64,000 nt of DNA from Anaerolineales bacterium (GCA_015075625.1 JABTTZ010000002.1:868001-932000); one strand, 5' to 3'; counted from the first letter of the stretch, positions 32,778 through 42,688 are shown. Program-made: numbers and translations. Notes: generated by a model not told the origin, from the letters alone.

Positions 32778-33722
32778 ATGATCCCACCGCTTCCCTTGCG
32801 CCCGCAGCGCACCATCCACAGTATATCCGCCATTCTTCTTCCCTTCACCGCCGAAGGCAGCCCCGATTGGGATGGCTTTGCCGCCCATGTGGAACGTACT
32901 GCCGCTGCTGGTCTTGCTCCGGCGGTGAATATGGATACCGGTTTCGGCAACCTGCTTGATCCTGAAACACGGGAGCGAGCGTTGGCGCTCACGGGGCAAA
33001 TCATGGATGGGCGATTGTTCGTCGCCGGGGCGTTTGTGGGCGATACCCCAGGTGCGGCGTTTGATCTCCCCGCCTATGCGCGGGCGTCTGCTCAGATTGT
33101 CCGTCATGGGGGGACGCCAGTGATCCTTCAATCCTATGGGCTAACGGGCGGCACGTCCGAGGCGATCATCGACGCCTACACGCAGATTGGCGCGGCGTGC
33201 GGGGCGTTCATCGCCTTTGAATTGGGGACGATGTTCGCTCCCTTCGGCGCGATCTATGATCTGGACACCTACGCCCGCCTTATGGCAATTCCTCAGTGTC
33301 AAGGGGCAAAACATTCCTCGCTGCGGCGGGATTTGGAGTGGGCGCGGCTGGCGCTGCGCGATCACCAGCGCCCCGATTTTAAGGTCTACACGGGGAACGA
33401 CCTTGCCATTGATATGGTGATGTACGGGAGCGATTACCTGCTCGGGCTTAGCACCTTCGCCCCCGATCTATTCGCTCAGCGTGATGCGTGGTGGGCGGCG
33501 GGAGATGCCCGCTTTTACGAACTGAACGATCTGTTGCAATACCTCGGCTTTTTCGTTTTTCGTCCACCTGTCCCCGCCTATAAGCACAGCGCGGCACAAT
33601 TCCTCAAGCTGCGCGGGTGGATCAGCGCGGATCGCACGCACCCACAATCCTCCATGCGCCCCGACAGCGATCTCCCCATACTGCGGGATATACTGTCCCG
33701 CTTGGAGGGTTATCAATCATGA
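32778..33722 (+). CDS. Dihydrodipicolinate synthase/N-acetylneuraminate lyase-superfamily protein
   Basis: 314 residues from ATG 32778, with AGG 8 bp upstream. A (beta/alpha)8-barrel aldolase pattern is visible: the N-terminal [55 protein letters not shown], and a Lys in [11 protein letters not shown] at the Schiff-base position. The substrate is unknown; the usual GGTTGE loop of DapA is changed to NMDTGFGN. It overlaps the OYE-like gene by ATGA at 33719, so the two likely act in one pathway that forms or breaks a carbon-carbon bond and reduces an enone. Confidence 0.75.
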   Translation: MIPPLPLRPQRTIHSISAILLPFTAEGSPDWDGFAAHVERTAAAGLAPAVNMDTGFGNLLDPETRERALALTGQIMDGRLFVAGAFVGDTPGAAFDLPAYARASAQIVRHGGTPVILQSYGLTGGTSEAIIDAYTQIGAACGAFIAFELGTMFAPFGAIYDLDTYARLMAIPQCQGAKHSSLRRDLEWARLALRDHQRPDFKVYTGNDLAIDMVMYGSDYLLGLSTFAPDLFAQRDAWWAAGDARFYELNDLLQYLGFFVFRPPVPAYKHSAAQFLKLRGWISADRTHPQSSMRPDSDLPILRDILSRLEGYQS

Positions 33723-35143
33723 GCGACGCCCCACCCCGCTATCCACGCATAGCCCAACTGCACACCGCTGAGGCGTTCCGCGCCCACTGCCAGTCCCTCG
33801 GCGTGGCGCTCCCATTTTCCGCCGATCTCACCCCGCTTGGGACGCCCTTCACCGCCGATGGGCTGCCGCTTGGCAACCGTTTTGCGATTTTGCCGATGGA
33901 AGGGTGGGACGGCACGGCGGATGGACGCCCTACAGAGTTAACCTTCCGCCGTTGGGAGCGCTTTGGACGTTCCGGCGCGGCGCTCATCTGGGGCGGGGAG
34001 GCGGTGGCGGTGCGCCATGATGGGCGGGCGAATCCGAATCAACTTTTGCTGAACGATGCCACTGCTGAGGGCATTGCTCACTTGCGCCAGCGCCTGCTCA
34101 CCGCCCACGCCGAAGATGAACATAGCGACCCCGCTGCACTCCTCATTGGCTTGCAGTTGACTCATTCGGGGCGCTTTGCCCGCCCGAACGACAAAAAACG
34201 CCTTGAGCCTCGCACGCTCTATCGTCACCCCGTGCTGGATGGGAAGTTTGGGATCAGCGACGACGCTCCGCTTTTGAGCGATGAGGAAATCGCCGCCCTT
34301 GTGGAGGACATGGTACGCGCCGCCGTCCTTGCCGCGCAGATCGGCTTTCAGTTTGTCGATATTAAACATTGTCACGGCTACTTGGGGCATGAATTCCTCA
34401 GCGCGATAGATCGCCCCGGACGGTATGGGGGGAGCTTCGAGAATCGGACGCGCTTTCTGCGGGAAATTGTTAGCGGGATGCGCGCCGCCGCGCCCTCACT
34501 GCGGATCGGCGTCCGCCTGAGCGCCTTTGATATGCTCCCCTACAAGCCCGATGCAAATCGCATTGGGACGCCAGAGACAGGCGCACCCTACCGTTATGCC
34601 TTTGGCGGCGACGAGAGGGGAGGCATAGCCCTTGCCGAAACGCACGCCTTTCTTGATCTATGCGAATCGCTTGGTGTTCGGCTGATCTGTACGACGGCGG
34701 GGAGTCCCTATTACAACCCGCACATCCAGCGTCCGGCGGCGTTTCCCCCTTCGGATGGCTATTTGCCGCCAGAAGACCCGCTGATTGGCGTGGCGCGTCA
34801 GATTGGCGTCACCGCCGCACTGAAAGCGGCACATCCGGGGCTGACTTTCGTTGGATCGGGTTATTCCTATTTGCAGGATTGGTTGGCGGCGGTGGGGGCG
34901 GGGGCGGTGGCAGCCGGAGGTGTTGATAGCATTGGTTTGGGGCGCATGGCGCTTTCCTACCCCGACTTCCCGCACCATGTCCTTCGTGGTGAATTCCAAC
35001 GGAAGAAGGTTTGTCGGACGTTCAGCGATTGCACCACCGCGCCGCGTCAGGGGATGGTATCGGGGTGCTACCCACTTGATCCGTTTTACAAAGCACGTCC
35101 AGAGTACGCCCTTTTGCAAGCGATGAAAAAGGAGAAGGGCTAG
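33719..35143 (+). CDS. NADH:flavin oxidoreductase / Old Yellow Enzyme family protein
   Basis: 474 residues from ATG 33719. An FMN-binding TIM barrel is shown by [30 protein letters not shown] (Gln/His pair), [17 protein letters not shown] (the H-x-H-GYL active-site sequence) and [19 protein letters not shown] Cys-containing tail [17 protein letters not shown] is reminiscent of the Fe-S-containing 2,4-dienoyl-CoA reductase branch, but only part of that cluster is visible. It probably reduces an activated C=C bond. The substrate is unknown. It is coupled to the DapA-like gene. Confidence 0.85.
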   Translation: MSDAPPRYPRIAQLHTAEAFRAHCQSLGVALPFSADLTPLGTPFTADGLPLGNRFAILPMEGWDGTADGRPTELTFRRWERFGRSGAALIWGGEAVAVRHDGRANPNQLLLNDATAEGIAHLRQRLLTAHAEDEHSDPAALLIGLQLTHSGRFARPNDKKRLEPRTLYRHPVLDGKFGISDDAPLLSDEEIAALVEDMVRAAVLAAQIGFQFVDIKHCHGYLGHEFLSAIDRPGRYGGSFENRTRFLREIVSGMRAAAPSLRIGVRLSAFDMLPYKPDANRIGTPETGAPYRYAFGGDERGGIALAETHAFLDLCESLGVRLICTTAGSPYYNPHIQRPAAFPPSDGYLPPEDPLIGVARQIGVTAALKAAHPGLTFVGSGYSYLQDWLAAVGAGAVAAGGVDSIGLGRMALSYPDFPHHVLRGEFQRKKVCRTFSDCTTAPRQGMVSGCYPLDPFYKARPEYALLQAMKKEKG

Positions 35144-35630
35144 GTTGTGTTGACGTTTTTGGTTCAGAACCCTTATCTCCCCCGCCCCCTTTTCCCATAC
35201 ACAGGGGAAGGGGGAGAATGCCTTCCCCCTCTCCGCTCACGGGGAGGGGGAAGGGATGGGGTTGTTGGGTCAATCTATCTCTACTTATTTGTGTGGTGGA
35301 GTACTAAGTACAACCACATTGAAAAGGCGGGATGACGCATGATCCCGCCGCTAAAGCAGTGGACTGAAAGCAGCCACCCCTTCGGGGTTTAAAAGGCATA
35401 TCCGTATGGGCTTTTCCGTTGCCCCCACCCCAAAGGGTTTTTGTTTGTACTTAGAACAACCCTTATCCTTCCGCCACCTACAGCGCTGCGCAAGAGCGCA
35501 GAGGTGGGGGCTGCCCTAAGGTCTACCCATAATTTACTGATAGACAGGTAGACATGGTATACTTCCCTCCAAATCCCCATTTGAGGGGTCATTTCATCAG
35601 ACGCCTACCCACATCTGAATCTGAGGAAAT
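35144..35630. other. 487-bp non-coding region with multiple repeats
   Basis: No gene seen. Contents in order: an inverted GGGGAAGGGGGAG / CTCCCC repeat at 35160-35260; the GCTAAAGC repeat with hairpin (GGCGGGATGACGC...GATCCCGCC and CCCTTCGGGG) at 35327-35392; a hairpin CAGCGCTGCGCAAGAGCGC near 35482; GGTCTACC at 35520, complementary to GGTAGAC at 35547; and an operator-like palindrome at 35548-35562. The last two lie 70-110 bp upstream of the TPR gene and could be its control region. Confidence 0.5.
35548..35562. promoter_or_regulatory. Imperfect 15-bp palindrome shared with the 51.9-kb surface-protein promoter
   Basis: GTAGAC-ATG-GTATAC. The arms differ at one position. The identical 15-mer occurs at 51929-51943, just upstream of the 2308-residue secreted protein gene. 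Here it is 69 bp upstream of the TPR-protein ATG. Confidence 0.5.
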
Positions 35631-38240
35631 ATGCCGGACGATCAACTTTCCGAAATGCTTCAGCAAGGGATTGAACTCGCCAAAGCGGGAAATTCCGAAC
35701 CGGCACGCACATTGCTGCGTGAGGTTGTCCGCCTTGACCCCACCAATGAAAAAGGATGGATGTGGCTGACGAGCGTCGTTGAGACGGATCAAGAGCGCCT
35801 TTTTTGCTTGCGCAAAATCCTTGAGATCAATCCGAACAACGCGAACGCCCAGCGCGGCATCCAAAAGATTGAAAGCGCCCTTGCCACCCGCCAACCTCCC
35901 CCTCCGCCGCCTGCTGCTGGCTCTGGAATCCGCCGTTTGGGTGAGTCCCCCCCCACCGAGCGCCCTAGTGGAGGAATCCGAAAACTGCGCCCGACGAGCG
36001 AGCAGCCCGCCGTCCCACCGCCGAGCAGCGGCGGGCAGCCCGCACCCGTCCGCCAGACGCAAGAGATGGACAATTATCTCAGCCAATTGGGGGGCAGCGC
36101 TGAAGCCGCCCGTCAGGGGCAGCCGCGCAGCAGTGGGCGCTTTCCCACGCCTGGGCAGCCCAAATCAGGACGGCTCAGCGGTCCGCAGCCACCCATCCCC
36201 ATTGCTGATGAGCGCCTGCTGAGCAGCGTCCTCCCCCACGTTGATAATGTCATGGGCGGCTATCGGGATATTCCCGCCGCCGATCTTGGCGTGCAGTGGG
36301 TGAAAAAAGCGCGTCGCCGTGCCGGAGAAGCCAGCGAAGCCGCCCTTCGGCTGCGCGTTGGGGGCGTGGCACTTGTCGGGCTATTCGTCCTTATCGGGGC
36401 GGCATTGTTCATCATCAACCAGCTTGGCGGGGGGGCGATCATCGCCTTTTTGAACACCGCCACGCCGACGCATACCGCCACCTATACGCCCACCGCCACA
36501 CCCGGGCTGACCAATACGCCTTCGCCAACACCACGTGTGCCATCTGCCCCCACCGAAACGCCCGCGTATCCGGCGGGAAGCCTGTTCAATCGCACGCCCA
36601 CTGCCGTCTACCCCGATGGTCCGCGCAGCCGCAACATGAGCGATGGGCTGAAATTCTTGGGCGTAGGAGACTATGCCGCCGCCCTCGAATCGCTAGAGGG
36701 GGCGCGGAAGGAAAACGAACTTGCCAAAAACGAGGATTACTACGAAGTCCTCTACCATATGACACAGGCGTACATTGGGTTGGGGCAGGCGGATCGAGCG
36801 CTGACCCTTCTTCAGGCGGACGAAGCGCCTAATTCCCCCGCGTTCCGGGCGGCACGTGCCTCGGTCTACTATGCCCTCGGTGAGATGGATCGAGCGATTT
36901 CCGACGCGAACGCCACCCTGCGTGATGATCCACGTTTCATGGGCGCATCCGTCATTTTCGCCCGCGCCCAGAGCGCCCGAACAAACTTTGCGGCGGCGCG
37001 GGATACGCTGAACAGGGCGCTTGGGCTTGACCCGACGAATACCCTCCTTCGGGTGGAGCTTGCCCGCGTTCAATTGGCGGCGGGCAACCCCGCCGGAGCG
37101 CTCAACGAGACGCAAACGGTCATTTTCCTTGACCCGATCAACCGTGAAGCATTTCTCACCCGCAACGAGGCGCTCCTTGCCCTTGCCGCCGCCGAGACAA
37201 ACCGCGACGCCCGAATTCAGGGCTATGGCACTGCCGTCCTCGGTGCGCAAGAATACTTGCTCTACTATCCGGGCGATCCATTGGGTTGGTATCAGCTTGG
37301 CGTGGCACGCGCGGGTGAGGGGAATATTGACCTTGCCCTTGATGCCTATGCGCAGGCGGTTTCTGGTAATGAAACCTCGCCTATCGCTGGTGAGGTGTTC
37401 TTGGCACGCGGACGCCTTCTCGCCAGCGTGGGACGCTATGCCGAAGCCCGCGCCGTTCTAGACAAAGCGAACGCCGTCACCGAGACGAACGAAGGGCGCA
37501 CCCTCCATCTGGAGGCATCATTGGCGGTGGATGATTATGTCGCTGCCCTCGATGATGTGGAGTTCCTCGCCCGCCAGACGCCCAATGACCGCAGTCTTCT
37601 CATCCAGAGGCTGGATATTCTCGTCCGTGCCTACCTTGCCAAGACGATTGACGCTGCGCAGTTCCGTGCCGAAAGCGCCACCGTCACCGAGGATTACCTT
37701 GCCTCGCTGACGACGACGGATCGGGCGATTGCTCGTCTGTATCGCGGCGCACTACGCTACGAGGCGGGCGATTTCTCCGCCGCGCTCAACGATCTGAACG
37801 AAGTGCTTACGACTCGTCAATCGCCAGAGGGCTATTATTACCGCGCTCGCACACTGGATGCGCTAAATCGCCCCAAAGAAGCTCTCTTGGATTATGAGTG
37901 GATCGCCTTTTGGGGGAGCGTGCGGAATCTCGCCTATCTTGATGAGGTACGGGATCGTTTGGGAGAGGTGCGGGCAGCACTACCACCCTCGACGGCGACG
38001 AACTCGCCCACCCCTACGCGGACGCCGACGAACACCCCCACGCCAACGAACACACCCCTTCCGACGCGGACGCCTATCCCAACGCGGACGCCCATCCCCA
38101 CACGGACACCTGTCCCAACGCGGACACCCCGTCCGACTCTGACGCCAACCTCAACGCGGACACCAATCCCCACCCTGACATCCACCCCGACGCGGACGCC
38201 TAGCCCCACGCGGACGCCCTCGGCAACGCCGCGCAGTTGA
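35631..38240 (+). CDS. TPR membrane protein with TP-rich C-terminal tail
   Basis: 869 residues. Residues 1-85 resemble TPR-type helices: GIELAKAGNSEPARTLLREVVRLDPTNEKGW, then CLRKILEINPNNANAQRG. Residues 90-220 are Pro/Gln-rich and disordered. A single membrane segment is at about 242-270 (GGVALVGLFVLIGAALFIIN). A TP-rich spacer follows. About ten TPR repeats fill residues 340-780 (for example YYALGEMDRAISDANATLRDDP and LGLDPTNTLLRVELARVQLAAGN). A TP/TR-rich tail (encoded at 38000-38220) ends the protein. Likely outside the membrane, scaffolding or binding partners. It shares a 15-bp palindrome upstream with the giant secreted protein. Confidence 0.8.
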   Translation: MPDDQLSEMLQQGIELAKAGNSEPARTLLREVVRLDPTNEKGWMWLTSVVETDQERLFCLRKILEINPNNANAQRGIQKIESALATRQPPPPPPAAGSGIRRLGESPPTERPSGGIRKLRPTSEQPAVPPPSSGGQPAPVRQTQEMDNYLSQLGGSAEAARQGQPRSSGRFPTPGQPKSGRLSGPQPPIPIADERLLSSVLPHVDNVMGGYRDIPAADLGVQWVKKARRRAGEASEAALRLRVGGVALVGLFVLIGAALFIINQLGGGAIIAFLNTATPTHTATYTPTATPGLTNTPSPTPRVPSAPTETPAYPAGSLFNRTPTAVYPDGPRSRNMSDGLKFLGVGDYAAALESLEGARKENELAKNEDYYEVLYHMTQAYIGLGQADRALTLLQADEAPNSPAFRAARASVYYALGEMDRAISDANATLRDDPRFMGASVIFARAQSARTNFAAARDTLNRALGLDPTNTLLRVELARVQLAAGNPAGALNETQTVIFLDPINREAFLTRNEALLALAAAETNRDARIQGYGTAVLGAQEYLLYYPGDPLGWYQLGVARAGEGNIDLALDAYAQAVSGNETSPIAGEVFLARGRLLASVGRYAEARAVLDKANAVTETNEGRTLHLEASLAVDDYVAALDDVEFLARQTPNDRSLLIQRLDILVRAYLAKTIDAAQFRAESATVTEDYLASLTTTDRAIARLYRGALRYEAGDFSAALNDLNEVLTTRQSPEGYYYRARTLDALNRPKEALLDYEWIAFWGSVRNLAYLDEVRDRLGEVRAALPPSTATNSPTPTRTPTNTPTPTNTPLPTRTPIPTRTPIPTRTPVPTRTPRPTLTPTSTRTPIPTLTSTPTRTPSPTRTPSATPRS

Positions 38241-38261
38241 GGCGGGCTAGGGGGAAAGGGG

Positions 38262-38287
38262 TAGCCCGACGGTTAACCGTCGGGCTA
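38262..38287. terminator. Perfect palindromic terminator
   Basis: TAGCCCGACGGTT followed by its exact reverse complement, just after the TPR gene stop. Its last three bases are the stop codon of the convergent small gene (38285-38602). It serves both directions in principle. Confidence 0.6.
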
Positions 38288-38602
38288 AGGGCCCCCGCTG
38301 CATTCCTTGCACACCCATGCACCGCCATATTCATCGGGCGCTTCGCAGTTTATGGGGAGTCCGTTACGGGGGTTCACGCCGTTCCACCATGGACGGCGTG
38401 AGGGGTAAATCGACTGTGGGTGAACAGTCATTTTCAGGCGGCAATCGCGGTAGAGCGCCTCTTGTAAGGCAGAAGCTTGTTCCCGTTGCCAATGGGGAAG
38501 ATAGACATTCACATAGAGCCATGTCACTAGCCACAGCGCCCACACACCTAAGATCACCAGCAGGGCTAAATGAAGTTCCCCACGCACGGAATACTTTCTC
38601 AA
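38285..38602 (-). CDS. Small single-pass membrane protein
   Basis: 105 residues. LALLVILGVWALWLVTWLYVNVYLP is a clear membrane helix. A C-terminal domain contains four Cys (DCRLKM, INCEAPD, VCKEC) and the motif RRPWWNGVNPRNG, suggesting a disulphide- or metal-containing extracytoplasmic part. No family recognised. It is coupled in position with the next upstream small membrane protein (55 bp gap, same strand). Confidence 0.5.
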   Translation of the reverse strand: MRKYSVRGELHLALLVILGVWALWLVTWLYVNVYLPHWQREQASALQEALYRDCRLKMTVHPQSIYPSRRPWWNGVNPRNGLPINCEAPDEYGGAWVCKECSGGP

Positions 38603-38657
38603 TGCTCACCTCACCGAGGGCGTCCATCGCTGTTCGCCACCTTCACTAGCTGGCTGC

Positions 38658-38864
38658 TCAACGGGGGATACGCGGCAGTTGGTCGGGAAGTTCAATGCCC
38701 CTTGGGAAGGTTGGCGTGGGGTAAGATGGGGCAGGCGGCAGCAGCGCCACCGAGAGCAGTAACGAGACAATCACGGCGATTAGTGCTACCACGCCCAACA
38801 AGATAGTTTGACCCCTAGCCCGTTCAGCCGCCATCTTCCTTGCATCCCCTACAGCATTTTTCAA
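38658..38864 (-). CDS. Small single-pass membrane protein
   Basis: 68 residues: a basic N-terminus (KMAAERARGQ), one helix (ILLGVVALIAVIVSLLLSVALL), and a Pro-rich tail. Unknown function. Its first codons (MKNAVGD) lie inside the left end of dispersed-repeat copy B at 38848, so the start may have been supplied or altered by that repeat. ATG 38831 (M11) is the alternative start, outside the repeat. Confidence 0.45.
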   Translation of the reverse strand: MKNAVGDARKMAAERARGQTILLGVVALIAVIVSLLLSVALLPPAPSYPTPTFPRGIELPDQLPRIPR

Positions 38865-39009
38865 GGAGATTGACCCCTTAGTGGTTGACAGCCCTGCTTA
38901 TCACGATATACTTATCGATGGGCTAGGCGGTGGTGATCTAAGAGGTAAACGAGCGACGCCCGCCCTTCTTGTAAGAAGGCTGGTTGCAGCCCAACCAGTG
39001 AGGGTACTG
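38848..39009 (+). repeat. Dispersed 162-bp hairpin-containing repeat, copy B
   Basis: Differs from copy C (63557-63718) at one position (AGAGG versus AGGGG) over 162 bp and is related to copy A at 16690-16851. Contains the palindrome CTTCTTGTAAGAAG and the hairpin CTGGTT-GCAGCCC-AACCAG. Ends at GAGGGTACTG. No ORF of credible length starts in it. Confidence 0.85.
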
Positions 39010-39070
39010 CAATATGCTCTACGCTATGCCATCCTCACCCTACACCGTCGCCTGACGCCAAAGCATTGGG

Positions 39071-40087
39071 CTAAGCATGACTTCCCTTCGGGTCCTCTCC
39101 GCCATTGGCGGTAGCGCCGTTCACCCGCCCACCCCGTAAAAGAGTCCCCACCAGCGAAACGGCTTGACGGGGGTCTGTCCCTAGATAGTGTCCTGGGATA
39201 GCATCGCGCAGGGCGTTGTTGTAATCGAATGCCCGCCCTCCGTAACAGAAAATGGGGACGGGAGTGCCGCCTTGTTCCAACCCCCTTTGGACATTTCGCA
39301 GGGCAGCGGCGGAGGTTTCATTGTTGGCGCTTAGGCATACAAGGGCAGGGCGTTCGCTAATTGCCGTCTGGACAAAATCATCGGCGGGGACATCTTGCCC
39401 CAAGTAGATCACATTGTACCCGCTTTGGCGCAGCATAAGCGCAAAGATGAGCGCCCCGATCTCATGGTGTTCGCCAGGGGCGCAGCCGACCATGATCATG
39501 GGCATATCATGATGGTGGGGGTAAACGCGGAACAACCCGTACAACCGCCCCCGTAGGTAGGTGGACGCGAAATGCTCGGTGCTGATGCTGATCTGCCCAT
39601 TGTGCATCGCCTCCCCGATCTCAATTAGGGTGGGGACGATGATCTCCATACACACTGTTGTCAGGGTATAGATGGCAAATGCTTGTTCAATAATGTCATC
39701 GGCACGTTCGCTGTCCAGCCCCGTAAGCGCCTCATAGAGCGGCATGATGAAGCGCATGGGGGGCGTTGGGGCATCTGGCGTTGGGGAAAAGGTGGCATCC
39801 TCCTCCGCCTCAACCCAGAGCGCATCGCTTGTCGTCTGGACGCCCTCCAACATGGCGACGACGCGGCTGATGGTCATCCCTTCGTCCATCTGACGGCGCA
39901 CCCAACGCAAAAGCGCCACATCCCGATCCGAATACAAGCGATAGCCGCTGGCGGTTCGTTTTGGTTCAACAAGGGTGTAACGCCGTTCCCAAGCGCGGAG
40001 CGTGGCGGCGGAAATCCCCGTCTGTTGTTCCACCGCCTTCATATTGTAAAGGGGGTCGTCACTATAGTCCGTTAGCCGTTTCCGCAT
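39071..40087 (-). CDS. MerR-family transcriptional regulator with B12-binding domain (CarH/LitR-like)
   Basis: 338 residues. MerR helix-turn-helix at residues 14-75 (YNMKAVEQQTGISAATLRAWERRYTLVEP). A helical bundle and cobalamin-binding domain follow, with the CarH-type ExHxxG B12 motif E206-x-H208-xx-G211 in GEHHEIGAL. Residues 161-172 (MHNGQISISTEH) match the W-x9-EH motif of CarH, but with Met at the Trp position; the adjacent His is kept. It probably binds a cobalamin and responds to light or cofactor state. It is divergent from the UvrA-like gene, a possible target. Confidence 0.8.
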   Translation of the reverse strand: MRKRLTDYSDDPLYNMKAVEQQTGISAATLRAWERRYTLVEPKRTASGYRLYSDRDVALLRWVRRQMDEGMTISRVVAMLEGVQTTSDALWVEAEEDATFSPTPDAPTPPMRFIMPLYEALTGLDSERADDIIEQAFAIYTLTTVCMEIIVPTLIEIGEAMHNGQISISTEHFASTYLRGRLYGLFRVYPHHHDMPMIMVGCAPGEHHEIGALIFALMLRQSGYNVIYLGQDVPADDFVQTAISERPALVCLSANNETSAAALRNVQRGLEQGGTPVPIFCYGGRAFDYNNALRDAIPGHYLGTDPRQAVSLVGTLLRGGRVNGATANGGEDPKGSHA

Positions 40088-40253
40088 TCCAGTGCTACCC
40101 CGTTCATGATTTGTTCTGCCTTTGTAGAGTTATGTGGAGATTGTAGGGGGGATGGGTATATACTGTCAAGCGAGGGGAACTTCAAGGTAGCGCACCCTCC
40201 ACCCCACCCGCCACTTGCATTGTTTCCCGATTCGTCATATCCTTGAAGGGAAA

Positions 40254-40309
40254 GACCACTAGGTTCTGCTTATCTCGCAGTTGGCAGCTTCCTTAGAGGT
40301 CTTTTTTTC
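40254..40309 (+). terminator. Terminator-like hairpin in the leader of the UvrA-like gene (possible attenuator)
   Basis: AGACCACTAGG at 40254-40264 pairs imperfectly with CCTTAGAGGTCT at 40292-40303, followed by a run of seven T to 40309. The 27-nt loop contains an alternative small hairpin (CTGC/GCAG). It lies 85 bp before the GTG start of the UvrA-like gene, within a 307-bp intergenic region that otherwise contains no gene. Confidence 0.5.
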
Positions 40310-40394
40310 GTCCTTCCCACCATTTGGAAAGGCTTCGTCGTAGGCATCCACCCCACTCCATCTCGAACTGCAAAACAACTTGAGGAGAGCTACT

Positions 40395-42671
40395 GTGTCC
40401 ACTATGTCCCCCGACTATCAGGGCTATATTGACATTCGCGGCGCACGCGAAAACAACCTCAAAAACGTCTCATTACGCATACCCAAACACCGCATCACCA
40501 TCTTTACGGGCGTCTCCGGCTCTGGGAAATCCTCGCTGGTCTTTGATACGATTGCCGCCGAAGCCCGCCGCCAACTGAACGAAACCTTCAGCACTTTTGT
40601 ACGGAACTTCCTCCCCCGTTATGCGCAGCCCGATGCTGATGCCATTGAAAATCTGAGCATGGCGATTGTCGTTGACCAAAAGCGACTGGGGGGCGGGTCG
40701 CACTCAACGGTAGGGACGATCACCGACATTTATTCGTTTCTGCGCCTGTTGTTCTCGCGGGTGGGGCAGCCCGCCATTGGCAGCGCCTTGTACTTCTCCT
40801 TCAATTCACCCTTTGGTATGTGTCCCAATTGCAACGGTCTTGGGCGCAAAATTGGTGTGGACATGGACGCCTTTCTGGATCGCTCAAAATCGCTCAACGA
40901 AGGGGCGGTTTTATTTCCAGAGTATGCGGTGAACTCGTGGGGCTGGAGCATGTTGACGACCTTGGGGCTGTTTGACAACGATAAAAAGTTGGCAGATTAC
41001 AGCGAGGAGGACATGGCGCGGCTGCTCTACAGCGAGCCGTACAAAGTGAAGTCGCAGATCGCGGGCAAGGCGATCAACCTCACCTTTCAGGGATTGATCA
41101 CCCAGTTCAACCGCAAATACATAGACCGCGATTTGAAATCGCTCTCGGAGCGGACGCAAAAATCGGTAGAGCCGTTCATGACCTTCGGTCCGTGCTCGCT
41201 CTGCAAGGGGACGCGGCTGAGTCCGGCGGCGCTGTCGTCTAAGATCAAAGGCTACAGCATCGCTGCTCTCTCTCAAATGGAAGTGGGTGATTTGGTCGGG
41301 GTGCTGCGCACCTTTGACGACCCGACTGCCGCACCGATGATTGAGACATTGACACAGCGCTTGCAGCACATGATTGATATTGGGCTTGAGTACCTGAGCC
41401 TTGACCGCGAAACGGATACGCTCTCTGGTGGAGAATCGCAGCGGATTAAAATGGTGAAGCACCTCGGCAGCAGTTTGGTGGACGTGATTTATGTCTTTGA
41501 CGAACCAAGCATCGGGATGCACCCGCGTGATGTCCACCGCCTGAACGAACTGCTCCAAAAGCTGCGCGATAAGGGGAATACGGTCATTGTCGTTGAACAT
41601 GACCGCGATGTGATTAAGGTTGCCGATCATGTCGTCGATGTCGGTCCCCATGCGGGGAATCGCGGCGGCGAGGTTGTCTTTGAAGGTAGTTTCAGCGATC
41701 TGCTCCACGCCGAGACGCTGACCGGACGCTATCTGAAGGAATCCATGCCCATCAAGGGCACCGTTCGCACGGCAAAGGGGGCGCTGCCCATTCGCAACGC
41801 TACCCTGCACAACCTCCAAAATGTCAGCGTGGACATCCCCAAAGGCGTGTTGACTGTCGTGACGGGGGTGGCGGGTTCAGGGAAAAGCTCGCTGATCAAC
41901 CAGACCTTTGTCCGCCAGCACCCCGATGCAGTGGTCATTGACCAATCGGCGGTAGGCACAAACAGCCGCTCCAACCCCGCCACCTACACGGGCATCATGG
42001 ATGATGTGCGGAAGGCATTTGCCACCGCCAACAAAGTCAGCCCATCCCTGTTCAGTTTCAACTCCAAAGGCGCGTGTGAGAACTGTCAGGGGTTGGGCGT
42101 CACCTACACCGATCTTGCCTATCTGGATGAAGTGAAACTGCCCTGCGAGGTGTGCGGCGGCAAACGCTTCAAAGATGAGGTATTGGCGTACAGGCTGCAC
42201 GGCAAATCGATCAGCGATGTGTTGGCAATGTCGGTGAGCGAGGCGCTGACGGTTTTTACCTCCAAAGAGGGGAAAGAGATCGTCAAGCGGCTGCAAGCCC
42301 TCAGCGATGTGGGGCTTGGCTATCTGACCTTAGGGCAGCCGCTCAGCACGCTTTCTGGCGGAGAATGTCAGCGCATCAAATTAGCCAGCGAACTACATAA
42401 GAAGGGCAGCATCTATGTGATGGATGAGCCAACCACTGGGCTTCACATGTCCGACATCAGCCACTTGCTCGCCATCATGAACCGGTTGGTTGATGCGGGC
42501 AATACGGTGGTAGTGATCGAACACAATCTAGAGGTGATCAAAAACGCCGATTGGATCATCGATATGGGTCCAGAAGGCGGCAGCAAAGGCGGGAGAGTGA
42601 TCTTCGAGGGGACGCCGGAGCAGCTTCTTCGGGCAACGGATTCGCTCACCAGCGCCTACTTGCAGCAGTAA
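40395..42671 (+). CDS. UvrA-like ABC ATPase (short, UvrA2/DrrC-type)
   Basis: 758 residues from GTG 40395, selected because GAGGAG sits 7 bp upstream. Two ABC modules with Walker A GVSGSGKSSL and GVAGSGKSSL, two LSGGE(S/C)QRIK signatures, and Walker B IYVFDEPSIGMH / IYVMDEPTTGLH. Zinc-finger Cys pairs CPNCNGLG, CSLCKGT, CENCQGLG and CEVCGG are visible. At about 760 residues it is much shorter than UvrA (about 940), apparently lacking the UvrB-binding domain; such paralogues are linked to drug tolerance. A regulator gene is divergent. Start region and leader hairpin suggest attenuation control. Confidence 0.85.
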   Translation: MSTMSPDYQGYIDIRGARENNLKNVSLRIPKHRITIFTGVSGSGKSSLVFDTIAAEARRQLNETFSTFVRNFLPRYAQPDADAIENLSMAIVVDQKRLGGGSHSTVGTITDIYSFLRLLFSRVGQPAIGSALYFSFNSPFGMCPNCNGLGRKIGVDMDAFLDRSKSLNEGAVLFPEYAVNSWGWSMLTTLGLFDNDKKLADYSEEDMARLLYSEPYKVKSQIAGKAINLTFQGLITQFNRKYIDRDLKSLSERTQKSVEPFMTFGPCSLCKGTRLSPAALSSKIKGYSIAALSQMEVGDLVGVLRTFDDPTAAPMIETLTQRLQHMIDIGLEYLSLDRETDTLSGGESQRIKMVKHLGSSLVDVIYVFDEPSIGMHPRDVHRLNELLQKLRDKGNTVIVVEHDRDVIKVADHVVDVGPHAGNRGGEVVFEGSFSDLLHAETLTGRYLKESMPIKGTVRTAKGALPIRNATLHNLQNVSVDIPKGVLTVVTGVAGSGKSSLINQTFVRQHPDAVVIDQSAVGTNSRSNPATYTGIMDDVRKAFATANKVSPSLFSFNSKGACENCQGLGVTYTDLAYLDEVKLPCEVCGGKRFKDEVLAYRLHGKSISDVLAMSVSEALTVFTSKEGKEIVKRLQALSDVGLGYLTLGQPLSTLSGGECQRIKLASELHKKGSIYVMDEPTTGLHMSDISHLLAIMNRLVDAGNTVVVIEHNLEVIKNADWIIDMGPEGGSKGGRVIFEGTPEQLLRATDSLTSAYLQQ

Positions 42672-42688
42672 CGGCAGGTGTAATGGGG

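Noticed and set aside
38881-39114. ORF starting MVDSPAYHDILID
   Set aside because: Most of it is the translation of dispersed-repeat copy B, so it is unlikely to be a protein.
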